Shown here: positions 33,448 through 42,629 of the stretch, piece by piece
Position numbering within the stretch: the first letter of the stretch is position 1
Layout: each line of letters starts with the position of its first letter
Assembly: GCF_030345095.1 (NCBI RefSeq)
Contig: NZ_CP128360.1
Location: 1,054,001 to 1,118,000, forward strand
DNA: 64,000 nucleotides
Direction of reading: 5' to 3'
Source of the DNA: Solwaraspora sp. WMMA2056
GTDB taxonomy: Bacteria; Actinomycetota; Actinomycetes; Mycobacteriales; Micromonosporaceae
Program-made: the position numbers and the translations under genes
Notes under the pieces: generated by a model
Databases searched by the model: none
What the model was told of the DNA's origin: nothing
The model's input: only the letters and a program-made list of their open reading frames with translations

Positions 33448-35736
33448 ATGTCCATCACGGATGACCGGCAGACCGACGCCCGGCCGGCGCGCCCCGCCGG
33501 CCCACCTGGGCCTCCGACGCCACCACCGGGCCCACCCACCGGCGGCGGGTTCGACCGCACCCCGCCGCAGGACATCGCCGCCGAGCAATGCGTCCTCGGC
33601 GGAATGCTGCTGTCCAAGGACGCCATCGCCGACGTCGTCGAGATCCTCAAGTCGCACGACTTCTACCGGCCGATCCACGCGACCATCTTCGACGCGGTGC
33701 TCGACCTGTACGGTCGCGGTGAGCCCGCCGACCCGATCACGGTCTCCGCCGCGCTCGCCGACTCCGGTGACATCGGCCGCGTGGGTGGCGCGCCGTACCT
33801 GCACACGCTGATCGCCAGCGTGCCGACCGCCGCCAACGCCTCCTACTACGCCCGGATCGTCGCCGAGCGTGCCGTCCTCCGTCGGCTCGTCGAAGCCGGC
33901 ACCAAGATCGTCCAGCTGGGCTACGGCTCCGCCGCCGGCGGCGGCCGCGACATCGACGACGTGGTCGACCTGGCCCAGCAGGCGGTGTACGACGTCACCG
34001 AGCGCCGGGTCAGCGAGGACTTCGCGGTGCTCGCCGACATGCTGCAGCCGACCCTCGACGAGATCGAGGCGGTCGGTGCCCAGGGCGGCGTGATGACCGG
34101 CGTCCCCACCGGCTTCACCGACCTGGACAGGCTGCTCAACGGCCTGCACCCCGGCCAGCTGATCATCGTTGCCGGCCGGCCGGGTCTGGGCAAGGCACTG
34201 GCACTGGACACCCCGCTGCCGACCCCCACCGGGTGGACCACCATGGGTGAGGTCGCGGTCGGTGACCAACTGCTCGACGCGGACGGCCGGCCGACCACGG
34301 TCGTCGGCACCTCCGAGATCCTCCTCGGTGGTCGGTCGTACCAGGTGGAGTTCAGCGACGGCTCGACGATCGTCGCCGACGCTGACCACCTCTGGCAGGT
34401 GACCCATCAACCCGCCGGCCTGGCGTTGGCCGGTGCCGGTCCGGCCGGTGGCACCGTACCGGGCTGGCGTGGGCCGGCGGCCACGGCGGCGACCGAGGTG
34501 CTGACCACCGAACAGCTCGTCGACCTGCTGGGGCGCGACCCGCAGGCCACGTCGGGCATCGCGGTACGCAACAGTCGGCCACTGGTGCTGCCCGAGCGCA
34601 CCGACCTGCCGGTGCCCCCGTACCAGCTGGGGGTCGAACTGGCCGGGGGTGAACCGCCGTCCGACGGCGACCCCGACGAGCGTCGCGTCCCCGACCTGTA
34701 CCTGCGCGCCAGCGAGGCGCAGCGCCGGGCGGTGCTCGCCGGCCTGCTCGACACCGCCGGCACCTGCGGCGTCGGCGGTCTCGTCGAGTACCGCACCACC
34801 GGCCGTCGGCTGGCCGATTCGGTGCGGGAGCTGGTGGCGACCCTGGGCGGGCACTGCACGGTGACGGCCGCCACCGTGCCGGGCCGGATGACCGCGCCGT
34901 CGACCTTGTACACGGTCACCGTCGGCGCGGACACCGACCGGGAACGGTTCGTCACGGCGATCCGGCCGGTGCCCAGCGTGCCGGTACGGTGCGTCACCGT
35001 GGACAACCCGGACCACCTCTACCTGGCGGGGCGCACGATGGTCCCGACCCACAACTCCACCGCGTCGATGGACTTCGCCCGTAACGCCGCGATCCGGGCC
35101 GGCTGCGCCGCCGCCATCTTCTCGCTGGAAATGAGCAAGGTGGAGATCGTCATGCGGCTGCTCTCGGCCGAGGCGAAGGTACCGCTGCACGTCCTGCGTT
35201 CCGGTCAGCTGTCCGACGACGACTGGACCAAGCTGGCCCGGAGGATGGGCGAGATCAGCGAAGCGCCGCTGTTCGTCGATGACACACCGAACATGAACCT
35301 GATGGAGATCCGGGCGAAGGCACGGCGGCTGCGTCAACGGCACGACCTGAAGATGATCGTGGTGGACTACCTGCAGCTGATGAGCTCACCCAAGCGGACG
35401 GAGAGCCGGCAGCAGGAGGTCGCCGAGTTGTCGCGAGGGCTGAAACTGCTGGCCAAGGAGGTCGAGTGCCCGGTCATCGCGGTCAGCCAGCTCAACCGGG
35501 GCCCGGAGCAGCGGACCGACAAGCGTCCTCAGCTGTCCGACCTGCGGGAGTCAGGCTCGATCGAGCAGGACGCGGACGTGGTGATCCTGCTGCACCGGGA
35601 CGACTACTACGACAAGGAGTCGCCCCGGGCGGGAGAGGCGGACTTCATCGTGGCGAAGCACCGTAACGGTCCCACCGACACGGTGACCGTCGCCGCGCAG
35701 CTCCACCTCTCCCGCTTCGTCGACATGGCCATCTGA
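33448..35736 (+). CDS. dnaB: Replicative DNA helicase DnaB, interrupted by an intein
   Basis: The 762-codon frame encodes a DnaB precursor. Exteins: residues 1-249, with a Pro-rich leader, then the N-terminal domain (QDIAAEQCVLGGMLLSKDAI) and the RecA core up to GQLIIVAGRPGLGK; and residues 537-762, with STASMDFARNAAIRAGCAAA, IVVDYLQLMSS (Walker B) and SDLRESGSIEQDADVVILLH. The joined extein is 475 residues, normal for DnaB. The intein splits the Walker A motif between Lys and Ser, so splicing is needed for activity. ATG at 33448 follows GGGGGGTGGCGG. The operon order after rplI matches M. tuberculosis, whose dnaB also has an intein. Confidence 0.96.
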   Translation: MSITDDRQTDARPARPAGPPGPPTPPPGPPTGGGFDRTPPQDIAAEQCVLGGMLLSKDAIADVVEILKSHDFYRPIHATIFDAVLDLYGRGEPADPITVSAALADSGDIGRVGGAPYLHTLIASVPTAANASYYARIVAERAVLRRLVEAGTKIVQLGYGSAAGGGRDIDDVVDLAQQAVYDVTERRVSEDFAVLADMLQPTLDEIEAVGAQGGVMTGVPTGFTDLDRLLNGLHPGQLIIVAGRPGLGKALALDTPLPTPTGWTTMGEVAVGDQLLDADGRPTTVVGTSEILLGGRSYQVEFSDGSTIVADADHLWQVTHQPAGLALAGAGPAGGTVPGWRGPAATAATEVLTTEQLVDLLGRDPQATSGIAVRNSRPLVLPERTDLPVPPYQLGVELAGGEPPSDGDPDERRVPDLYLRASEAQRRAVLAGLLDTAGTCGVGGLVEYRTTGRRLADSVRELVATLGGHCTVTAATVPGRMTAPSTLYTVTVGADTDRERFVTAIRPVPSVPVRCVTVDNPDHLYLAGRTMVPTHNSTASMDFARNAAIRAGCAAAIFSLEMSKVEIVMRLLSAEAKVPLHVLRSGQLSDDDWTKLARRMGEISEAPLFVDDTPNMNLMEIRAKARRLRQRHDLKMIVVDYLQLMSSPKRTESRQQEVAELSRGLKLLAKEVECPVIAVSQLNRGPEQRTDKRPQLSDLRESGSIEQDADVVILLHRDDYYDKESPRAGEADFIVAKHRNGPTDTVTVAAQLHLSRFVDMAI
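34195..35055 (+). other. DnaB intein (287 aa), class 3 type, with degenerate homing endonuclease
   Basis: In-frame insertion between GLGK and STAS. It starts with Ala (ALALDTPLPTPTGWTTMGEV) rather than Cys or Ser and ends VPTHN before Ser+1. The class 3 WCT triplet is visible: Trp67 of the intein in block B (ADADHLWQV), Cys266 in block F (VRCVTV) and Thr285 before the terminal His-Asn. In the middle, YQLGVELAGG (about intein residue 143) and VLAGLLDTAGTCG (about 180) resemble the two LAGLIDADG motifs, but the acidic residues expected are missing (DTAG for DTDG) and the spacing is too short. The endonuclease is therefore probably dead. Confidence 0.9.
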
Positions 35737-35769
35737 CGCGTCGCGGTGCGGCCGTAGGCCGGCGCGGGG

Positions 35770-36150
35770 TCAGTCGAAGAGTTGGTTCAGGAAGCTCTTC
35801 TGCCGCTTGTGCCGCTTGTGCCCGTGGTAGCCGTGGTGGCCGTAGGCGGGCGCCGGCGGGTAGGCCGGTGCCGGCGGGTAGCCGGGCTGGTGGTGAACCG
35901 GCGGCGGGTAGCCACTGGCCGGCGGGGGCGGCGGCGGGTAGCCACTGGCCGGCGGTGCCGGCGGACGGGCCGGCTGACCGGGCTGACCCGCCGAGCCGCC
36001 ACCGTTCCAGGCAGCCTCCGCGTCGAAGAGCCGTTCGAGTTCGCCCCGGTCGAGGAAGATGCCCCGACACTCGGTGCACTGGTCGATGGTGATTCCGCTG
36101 CGCTCGTACTGCCGCATGGAGCCGTGGCACTTGGGACAGTTCATCTGCAT
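35770..36150 (-). CDS. Zinc-ribbon (zf-TFIIB) protein
   Basis: A 126-residue protein. The N-terminal zinc ribbon has CPKCHGSMRQYERSG and CTECRGIFLDRGELERLFD, with cysteine pairs at 5/8 and 25/28, the zf-TFIIB pattern. A Pro/Tyr/Gly-rich disordered region and a His/Lys-rich end (HGYHGHKRHKRQKSFLNQLF) follow. Function is unknown; similar small proteins are common in actinobacteria. The stop converges on dnaB with a 33-base gap. Confidence 0.85.
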   Translation of the reverse strand: MQMNCPKCHGSMRQYERSGITIDQCTECRGIFLDRGELERLFDAEAAWNGGGSAGQPGQPARPPAPPASGYPPPPPPASGYPPPVHHQPGYPPAPAYPPAPAYGHHGYHGHKRHKRQKSFLNQLFD

Positions 36151-36175
36151 GATTCGACGGTACCGGCTGCTGTCC

Positions 36176-36808
36176 TCACCCGCCGACAGGCAACCCGACG
36201 ACCTCGTCGTCGCCGACCTGATGGAAGTCGTCGTAGTACTGGCCGACAGCCTGGAAGTCGTCCGGCTGCAGCGGGCAGACCAGGCCGTCGACCACGTCGC
36301 GCAGGGCGGCGACGGCTGCGGCGGAGCCCACCGGCACGGCCACCATCACGCGCGCGGCGCCGAGACCCCGACAGACCGCGACGGCGGCCCGGGCCGTCGC
36401 GCCGGTGGCCAGGCCGTCGTCGACCAGCACGGCCGTACGTCCGGCCAGGTCCACCGCCGGTCGGTCGCCCCGGAAGCGGCGCTCCCGGCGGTGCAGCTCG
36501 GCCGTCTCCACTTCGGTCACCTGGGCGATCTGTGCGGCGTCGAGGCGGTCGGCCACCTCCCGGTTGATCACCCGTACGCCGCCGGAGCCGATCGCGCCGA
36601 ACGCGACCTCGGGGGCGGCCGGGAGCCCGAGTTTGCGGATGACGAGCACGTCGTAGGCCACCTGGAGCCGGTTGGCGACGACCGCCGCGACCGGTGCCCC
36701 GCCCCGGAGCAGGCCCAGTACGACGACGTCCGGCCGCCCGGTCAGGCTGGCCAGGTCGCGGGCGAGCCGCGCGCCGGCGTCTTCGCGGTCCCGGTACACA
36801 CTGTCCAT
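36176..36808 (-). CDS. Phosphoribosyltransferase-like protein
   Basis: A 210-residue type I PRTase. The PRPP loop is TAVLVDDGLATGATARAAV (about 120-138), and the N-terminal part has DVVVLGLLRGGAPVAAVVAN. Similar proteins are annotated as phosphoribosyltransferase or bifunctional PRTase/hydrolase relatives; the substrate base cannot be read from the sequence. It sits 25 bases upstream of the zinc-ribbon gene. The hood region differs from purine salvage enzymes (VIRKLGLPAAPEVAFGAIGS), which is the pattern of the DUF-like PRTases found with stress genes. Confidence 0.85.
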   Translation of the reverse strand: MDSVYRDREDAGARLARDLASLTGRPDVVVLGLLRGGAPVAAVVANRLQVAYDVLVIRKLGLPAAPEVAFGAIGSGGVRVINREVADRLDAAQIAQVTEVETAELHRRERRFRGDRPAVDLAGRTAVLVDDGLATGATARAAVAVCRGLGAARVMVAVPVGSAAAVAALRDVVDGLVCPLQPDDFQAVGQYYDDFHQVGDDEVVGLPVGG

Positions 36809-36898
36809 GGCCTCAGGTGTACGCCGGATCCGCCGTCGTCGCCGGGTGGTCGGGCGAAATCCGTCGATCGGGCACCCCGCGTCGCCGCCATGTCGCTG

Positions 36899-37270
36899 CT
36901 ATCTGGCGAGCGCTGCGGCCATCGCGTGTGCCGTCACCAGGGCGGTGAATCCGACCGTCAGGGTCGCCGCCGCGTAGCCCGCTGCCCGCCAGCGGTCCCG
37001 GGCGCCACCGCCGGCCAGCTGCACCACCTCGTAGGCGAAGGTCGAATAGGTGGTCAGCGCACCACACAGACCGGTGGCGAGCAGCCGGGCCAGCGGGCCG
37101 TCGAGTGCCGTACCGGTGCCGGCGATCCCACCGAGCAGCGCCGCTCCGACGACGTTGACCGCGAACGTGCCCCAGTAGCTGGGCCGGCCGGCCCCGACCA
37201 CCACCCGGTCGACCAGGTAGCGCAGCACCGCCCCGACGGCACCGCCGGTCATCACCAGCAGCAGTGTCAC
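36899..37270 (-). CDS. crcB: Fluoride channel FluC/CrcB subunit
   Basis: A 123-residue, four-helix membrane protein exporting fluoride. Signature segments are GGAVGAVLRYLVDRV, GTFAVNVVGAALLGG and GLCGALTTYSTFAYEV, the last giving the Na+/F- site of the family. GTG at 37270 overlaps the stop of the upstream crcB paralogue (GTGA). The two subunits probably form a heterodimer, as in other Gram-positive bacteria with tandem crcB genes. Confidence 0.92.
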   Translation of the reverse strand: MTLLLVMTGGAVGAVLRYLVDRVVVGAGRPSYWGTFAVNVVGAALLGGIAGTGTALDGPLARLLATGLCGALTTYSTFAYEVVQLAGGGARDRWRAAGYAAATLTVGFTALVTAHAMAAALAR

Positions 37271-37692
37271 GACCCGGCTCCCGCCCACCGGTCGGCGACC
37301 GGCCGGGCCGCCGCACCGCCGATCAGCACCGCGACCAGCGCTGCGGCGAGGGTGCCGAGGGCGTAGCCGCCGGCCAACCAGGGGCGTCCGGTGGCGAACA
37401 GTTCGGCGACCTCCAGGGTCTGGATCGAGAAGGTGGTGAAGCCGCCGAGCAGGCCCGCCCCGAGCAGCGGCCGGAGCAGGCGGTGCGGCCGGGGCCGGGC
37501 GGTGACGACCCGCATGAGTACGCCGATGAGGGTGCAGCCGACGAGGTTGGTGACCAGGGTCGGCCAGGGTGGGCCGTCGGCGGCGACGGGCCAGGTCAGG
37601 GCGATGCCGTACCGGGCGGCGGCACCGACGGCACCGCCGACGGCGACCGCGGTCAGTACGGCCGGCGACACCGACCCGGCGGGCAACTTCAC
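37267..37692 (-). CDS. crcB: Fluoride channel FluC/CrcB subunit, second copy
   Basis: A 141-residue FluC with VGGAVGAAARYGIALTW, LVTNLVGCTLIGVLMRV and GAGLLGGFTTFSIQTLEVAE. It differs enough from the downstream copy to suggest a heteromeric pair. GTG at 37692 overlaps the upstream gene's stop by four bases, so three genes are translationally chained. No fluoride riboswitch was recognised upstream, because this gene has no leader. Confidence 0.92.
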   Translation of the reverse strand: MKLPAGSVSPAVLTAVAVGGAVGAAARYGIALTWPVAADGPPWPTLVTNLVGCTLIGVLMRVVTARPRPHRLLRPLLGAGLLGGFTTFSIQTLEVAELFATGRPWLAGGYALGTLAAALVAVLIGGAAARPVADRWAGAGS

Positions 37693-39110
37693 GGGCCGCC
37701 ACCGGTGACGGCCCGCTCTCCGGCAGCTGCCCCCGGCTGGCCGGTGCTGGACCCACCGTTGCTGGACCCGGCGTTGCTGGACCCTGCGTCGCTGGACCCT
37801 GCGTCGTACAGCACCGGCACCCAGCTGAACAGCGCGATCGGGTACAGCAGATATCCGAACCGGGTCGCCGGCAGCAACATCGTGGCGACGAGCAGACCGG
37901 CCGCGCAGATCGTCGCCGCCCCGGCGACGGTACGTGGCGGCTGGTGCCGCAGGCGTACCGCGATCGCGAGGCCGACCAGGATCAGCAGCGTGCCCGCGAC
38001 GAACCGACCGCCCGGTAGCCAGTCGGCGATCAGGTGACCGGGCAGCGGCGACGCCGCCGGAGTGTCGACCACGCCCGCCCCGAGCGGGAAACCGACGACG
38101 TTGTGCGCCAGCGCGGCATGGTCCACGGCGGCCACCGGGACCAGGGCGAGCAACGGCAGCCCGACGCCGGCGGCGGCGACCTTCACCAGCTCGCGCTGCC
38201 CCTTGGCGGCGGCGTGCAGTGCCACCACGACCAGGATCGGCCAGGCGAACAGTTTGAGCGCGGCGGCGGCACCGACCGCGAACCCGGCGGCACCGTACCG
38301 GCCGGTGGCGCAGAGCGTCAGCCCGAGCAGGGCCAGCGCCAGGACCGGCAGGTCGTTGCCTCCGGTGCTCAGGGTCAACGCGGAGATCGGCAGGACCGCG
38401 CTGAGCTGCACCGTCCGTACCAGGGTGGCGCCGTCGACGCCGACCTGCGCGCGCAGCAGCACCAGGGCGGTGCCGCCGAGGACGACGGTGGCGAGGGCGA
38501 ACCACACCCGGGCATCGGTCCACCAGGCCACGCCGGCCAGCGCCCGGGCCATGCCGAACAGCACCATCCCGGGCTGGTACGGCAGGTAGCCGAGCAACTG
38601 CTCGTCGCTGGGCAGGGCGGTGATCTGCTGCTCGGACAGGTACGGGGTGCCGTGGGCGAGCAACCTGCTGGCCCCGTCCTCGACGACCAGGACCTCTTCC
38701 TGCGCCCGGTCGGTCCGTCCGCCCGCGCGTTGCGCGGACTGCACCAGCAGCGGTACGGCGACCACCGCCGTCCAGGTGAGTCCGGTCAGCCAGCCACGTC
38801 CGGCGACGGGGACGTCCGGCCCGATGGCGGCGGCTCTGCGGAAGGCGAGCTGGCTGAGTACGACGAGGACGGCGGCGCCGTACCCGACGGTGGCGACGGT
38901 GCCCCAGGCCCGGTGCGGGGCGAGGGTCGACGTGGTCGCGGTGATCCCGGCGAAGGCGGCGGAGAGTCCGTAGACGGTGAGGTCGCCGACGAGCCCGGCA
39001 CCGGCCCGGTGCAACCGGTTCCACCGTCGGGTGACGTCGGCCCGCCACCGCCGGGCGGAGTCGGCCGGGCGGCGCGGGCGGGTTGCGGGTCCGGCCGACG
39101 CGACGGTCAC
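37689..39110 (-). CDS. Integral membrane glycosyltransferase-like protein
   Basis: A 473-residue polytopic protein with about 11-12 membrane segments, resembling actinobacterial GT-C mannosyltransferases. The first large external loop holds VVEDGASRLLAHGTPYLSEQ and LLGYLPYQPGMVLFGMARAL, which fits the GT87-like pattern of an acidic residue after the first helices and LPYxPG. Near the end it has short repeats (AGSSDAGSSNAGSSNGGSS). GTG at 39110. It starts a chain with the two crcB genes. The substrate is unknown. Confidence 0.75.
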   Translation of the reverse strand: MTVASAGPATRPRRPADSARRWRADVTRRWNRLHRAGAGLVGDLTVYGLSAAFAGITATTSTLAPHRAWGTVATVGYGAAVLVVLSQLAFRRAAAIGPDVPVAGRGWLTGLTWTAVVAVPLLVQSAQRAGGRTDRAQEEVLVVEDGASRLLAHGTPYLSEQQITALPSDEQLLGYLPYQPGMVLFGMARALAGVAWWTDARVWFALATVVLGGTALVLLRAQVGVDGATLVRTVQLSAVLPISALTLSTGGNDLPVLALALLGLTLCATGRYGAAGFAVGAAAALKLFAWPILVVVALHAAAKGQRELVKVAAAGVGLPLLALVPVAAVDHAALAHNVVGFPLGAGVVDTPAASPLPGHLIADWLPGGRFVAGTLLILVGLAIAVRLRHQPPRTVAGAATICAAGLLVATMLLPATRFGYLLYPIALFSWVPVLYDAGSSDAGSSNAGSSNGGSSTGQPGAAAGERAVTGGGP

Positions 39111-39131
39111 GTCGCAAGTCTGGCAGAACGG

Positions 39132-41666
39132 TCACGCCGGTAGGTGCGGTACCTTCTCGGTCCGCTGCCGTTGATGTGCCCGGCGGTTCTGATCGAGCCG
39201 GATGACGGCACCCTCGTCGTGCAGCGGCCCGGCCAGGCTACCGGGGCGGCCGCCGGAGCCGCACTGCAGTGCGGTCAGCAACCGGTGGGCCGGCATCGGG
39301 CGGGCGAAGAGGTGGCCCTGACCGGCGGTGCAGCCAAGTGCCCACAACGCCTGGCGCTGTGGTTCACTCTCCACGCCTTCGGCGACGACGGCCAGGCCGA
39401 GGCTGCGGCCGAGGTCGACGGTCGACCGGATGACGGCGACCGCCTCGGCGGAGGTCTCCATGCTCCGCACGAACGACCGGGCGATCTTCAGTTCGTGCAC
39501 CGGCACCCGCGACAGCATCGACAGTGACGAGTAGCCGGTGCCGAACTCGTCGAGGGCGAGTCGGATCCCGGCGTCGCGGAGTTGGCCGAGCACCTGGTCG
39601 ACCACTTCGAGTTGACTGATGGTGAGCGTCTCGGTCAGCTCGAGGACGAGCCGGCTGGGCGGGATGTCGTGGGCGCGGAGCCGGGCGAGGACGGCGCTGG
39701 GGTAGCGCGGGTCGAGCAGGCTGCGCGGGGACAGGTTGACCGCGACGGGCAGGGCGAAGCCGGCTTCGGCCCAGGTGGCGGCGGCGATCAGGGACTGGTC
39801 GAGGACCGCGTCGGCGAACGCGGGGAGCAGCCCGGACCGTTCGACGGTGTCCAGGAAGCGTGGCGGGTCGAGTCGGCCCTGGTCCGGGTGCTGCCAGCGG
39901 GCGAGCGCTTCGGCGGCGATCACTTCGCCGGTGCCGAGGTCGACGATCGGCTGGAAGGCGACGCTGAACTCGTGCTCGGCGACGGCGCGGGGCAGGTCTC
40001 CACCGAGGGCCAACCGGCCGACGTCGGCGGTGTCCCGGCCGCGGGCGTACGAGGCGATCCGTCCGCCGGACCGTTTCGCCTGGTACATGGCTACGTCGGC
40101 GCGACGCAGCAGCTCGGGCATGCCGCCGTTGCCGGGGGCGACGGCGATGCCACCGCTGGCTTCGACGTTGATCCGCATGCCGTCGAGGTCCATCGGGGCA
40201 CAGATCGCGGCGAGCAGGGCATCGGCCCGGTGGGTGGCGATCGCGGGTGCGGGCAGGCCGGTCAACAGTACGGCGAACTCGTCGCCGCCGAGCCGGGCGA
40301 CCATGTCGCCCGCGTGCGCGGTGGCGCAGAGCCGGCGCGCCACCTGGATCAGCACCTCGTCGCCGGCGGCGTGCCCGAGCGTGTCGTTGATCTCCTTGAA
40401 GTGGTTGAGGTCGATCAGGAGCAGGGCGGTGATCCCGCCGGTGCGCCGACCGCCGAGGAGTTGCGCGCCGTGGTCCATCAGCCGACGTCGGTTGGCCAGT
40501 CCGGTGAGCGAGTCCTGCGCCGCCTGCCGGGCATGCCGTTCGGCCTCCTCGTTGAGCTGCTGGTAGAGGGTGGCGTTGCGGACCGCCGTACACAGTGCCG
40601 AGGCGAACGTACGCAGGGTGTAGTGCTCGCGGTCGGAGAACTTGACCGGGCCGGCCAGGCACAGCCGTAGGGTCCCGACGCTGACGGTGCTGTCCGGACT
40701 GGCGAGCGGGACGGCGATCACCGTACGCATGTGCGGGGTGGGCGCGGTATCGGCCGGGCCGTCGTACTGCACGCCGTCGCTGTTGCCCTGGACGAGCCGG
40801 TGCGGGCTGTTGAGCTCCACCTCGACCCGGTCGGTGGAGAACAGGTCGGCGGCCTGCACCACCGCGGTGGACAGCACCACGTCGAGGTCGATGACGTTGA
40901 GTGCGTCGGTGGCCCGGGCCAGTCGTTGCCAGGCCTGCTGGTCGGCCCGGGAGCGGGCCTGACCGGCGTAGGCCAGGTGGATGCAGAGCACCACCGGCGG
41001 GATGGTCACCAGCAGCCATTGATCCGCCTTGAGGATCAGCAGGGTGGCCAGGATCAGCGGAAATCGGATGACCGCGCTGGAAATGCGCAGGCCGAGGTCT
41101 TGTCGGAACATGACCCGCAGCCGGGTCCGGGTGGCGCGGGCGATGACCGGAAGGGTCAGGACCTCGTCGAGTACGACCGCCACCACATAGGCGCCGGCGA
41201 GTGGTCCGAAGAACGTGATGCTGGAGATCGGTTGGGCCAGGTCCCAGTTCAGCGCGTGCAGGACGCCGCCGGCGGCTGCGGCGAGCAGCATGTTCTTGGC
41301 GACGGCGAAGGTCGCTTTTATCCGGGCGACCCGTTGAACGATCATCACGAGTCCGACGCCGAGGCCGGTGCAGAGCAGAACCAGGGTGGCCGGGGCCACC
41401 GCGAGGCCGACCAGGATGGCGACTTCGCTCCAGGCGATGGCGTGGGCGGTGGAGCGGATCCGTACGTGCCACTGGACGGTCACGCCGACTGCGGCGAGGA
41501 AGACGAGTGCGGCGACCAGCGCGAATTGGTCCGGGGTGGTGACCAGGGATCCGGCGACGAGAACAAGAGAGGCGATTCCGACAGTTGCCGCACAAACGGC
41601 GACGAGACCGACGAGCAGCAGGAGCTGCCGATCGGTCTCAATGTCGCGTCGAACTGTGCGGGTCAC
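39132..41666 (-). CDS. Membrane GGDEF-EAL protein (cyclic di-GMP cyclase/phosphodiesterase)
   Basis: An 844-residue protein. N-terminus: seven to eight membrane helices (about 1-225). A GAF-like region follows (about 240-380), then the GGDEF domain (RLGGDEFAVLLTG, about 460, motif intact) and the EAL domain (AAEALARWQHPDQ, about 595). The EAL domain continues with LVLELTETLT and LALDEFGTGYSSL. Both active-site motifs look intact, so it may both make and break c-di-GMP, a signal controlling development in actinomycetes through BldD. The GTG start at 41666 is preceded by an AGGAACG stretch. Confidence 0.93.
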   Translation of the reverse strand: MTRTVRRDIETDRQLLLLVGLVAVCAATVGIASLVLVAGSLVTTPDQFALVAALVFLAAVGVTVQWHVRIRSTAHAIAWSEVAILVGLAVAPATLVLLCTGLGVGLVMIVQRVARIKATFAVAKNMLLAAAAGGVLHALNWDLAQPISSITFFGPLAGAYVVAVVLDEVLTLPVIARATRTRLRVMFRQDLGLRISSAVIRFPLILATLLILKADQWLLVTIPPVVLCIHLAYAGQARSRADQQAWQRLARATDALNVIDLDVVLSTAVVQAADLFSTDRVEVELNSPHRLVQGNSDGVQYDGPADTAPTPHMRTVIAVPLASPDSTVSVGTLRLCLAGPVKFSDREHYTLRTFASALCTAVRNATLYQQLNEEAERHARQAAQDSLTGLANRRRLMDHGAQLLGGRRTGGITALLLIDLNHFKEINDTLGHAAGDEVLIQVARRLCATAHAGDMVARLGGDEFAVLLTGLPAPAIATHRADALLAAICAPMDLDGMRINVEASGGIAVAPGNGGMPELLRRADVAMYQAKRSGGRIASYARGRDTADVGRLALGGDLPRAVAEHEFSVAFQPIVDLGTGEVIAAEALARWQHPDQGRLDPPRFLDTVERSGLLPAFADAVLDQSLIAAATWAEAGFALPVAVNLSPRSLLDPRYPSAVLARLRAHDIPPSRLVLELTETLTISQLEVVDQVLGQLRDAGIRLALDEFGTGYSSLSMLSRVPVHELKIARSFVRSMETSAEAVAVIRSTVDLGRSLGLAVVAEGVESEPQRQALWALGCTAGQGHLFARPMPAHRLLTALQCGSGGRPGSLAGPLHDEGAVIRLDQNRRAHQRQRTEKVPHLPA

Positions 41667-42137
41667 GCCCGTTCCTGATCTTGTTGCCGTGCGTACCCCG
41701 CGAGACTACTGCTTGTCATCGGGAGATGACAGTATCAGAGCCATTCGTGACTGCGCATGGTGTTCTCCTCCACTCGATCGGGCAGTTGGTGCTGCCGTTT
41801 CCGTGATGGGAGAACCATAGAGTTGCGATATGCCACTTGCATACGAATAAATGTCCATATGCGCATGATTAGTGAAGATGGTGGTGGTTTGTCACTGATC
41901 GTTATTGGCTGCCGACGGAATGCGTTCGAACGCCTTCGTTCATAACCTTAAGCATTCCTTATGGATGCACCATTTGGTCATGTAACTAGGTATCCGCGAA
42001 ACTGATCCGGTAAGCGTGTCGAGAGCACCATGGACGGTCTGGTCGCCCGTACCCGTGACCAGGGTGTCAGGTCGACTCTGCCGGTGGACAGGGCCGTCGG
42101 GCCAGAGTCGACCGGTCAGCTCGCTAGGCTCGTTCAG
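41667..42137. other. Relatively AT-rich intergenic region between the GGDEF-EAL gene and moaC
   Basis: About 470 bases between divergent genes. The stretch 41810-42000 is strikingly less GC-rich than anything else here. It contains a perfect 12-base palindrome GCGTTCGAACGC (41922-41933). The only frames are short and lack good initiation signals. It presumably holds promoters for both neighbours; alternatively it is a relic of a lost insertion. Confidence 0.55.
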
Positions 42138-42629
42138 GTGACCGAGGTGCCGAACCTGACCCATGTCGACGACGCGGGTGCCGCGCGGATGGTGGACGTG
42201 ACCGCCAAGACACCGTCCGTACGCCGTGCGGTGGCCGCCGGCCGGCTGCGGACCACCCGCGAAGTGACCGATCTGCTCCGCCGCGACGGGCTGCCGAAGG
42301 GCGACGCCCTGGCGGTCGCCCGGATCGCCGGCATCATGGGAGCCAAACGCACTCCCGACCTGATCCCGCTGTGCCACCCCATCGCGCTGCACGGGGTGAC
42401 CGTCGACCTGGAGATCACCGACGACTCCGTCGAGATCACCGCGACCGCCCGGACCGCCGACCGGACCGGCGTCGAGATGGAGGCTCTGACCTCGGTCGCG
42501 ACCGCCGGCCTGGCGTTGATCGACATGGTCAAGGCCGTCGACCCGGCGGCCACCCTCGACGCGGTCCGGGTGCTGACCAAGTCCGGCGGCAAGACCGGCG
42601 ACTGGCAGCGACCGGCGGACCGGCCGTGA
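42138..42629 (+). CDS. moaC: Cyclic pyranopterin monophosphate synthase MoaC
   Basis: A 163-residue enzyme that converts the MoaA product (3',8-cH2GTP) to cPMP in molybdenum cofactor synthesis. Typical segments: LTHVDDAGAARMVDVTAKT, LPKGDALAVARIAGIMGAKR, LIPLCHPIALHGVTVDLEI and TGVEMEALTSVATAGLALID, then IDMVKAVD and KSGGKTG. GTG at 42138 gives the standard length; the frame upstream is longer but unsupported. The next gene overlaps by four bases. Confidence 0.95.
   Translation: MTEVPNLTHVDDAGAARMVDVTAKTPSVRRAVAAGRLRTTREVTDLLRRDGLPKGDALAVARIAGIMGAKRTPDLIPLCHPIALHGVTVDLEITDDSVEITATARTADRTGVEMEALTSVATAGLALIDMVKAVDPAATLDAVRVLTKSGGKTGDWQRPADRP

Noticed and set aside
33448-35736. dnaB frame as a duplicated or frameshifted gene
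   Set aside because: The interruption is in frame with splice-block residues at both ends and DnaB motifs continue exactly where they stopped, so it is an intein.
37689-39143. Plus-strand frames opposite the membrane glycosyltransferase
   Set aside because: Low-complexity His/Gln/Arg-rich translations without initiation signals, typical of GC-rich shadows.
41757-41945. 62-codon frame in the AT-rich patch upstream of moaC
   Set aside because: No Shine-Dalgarno, no family match and Cys/Arg-rich content; kept as non-coding.
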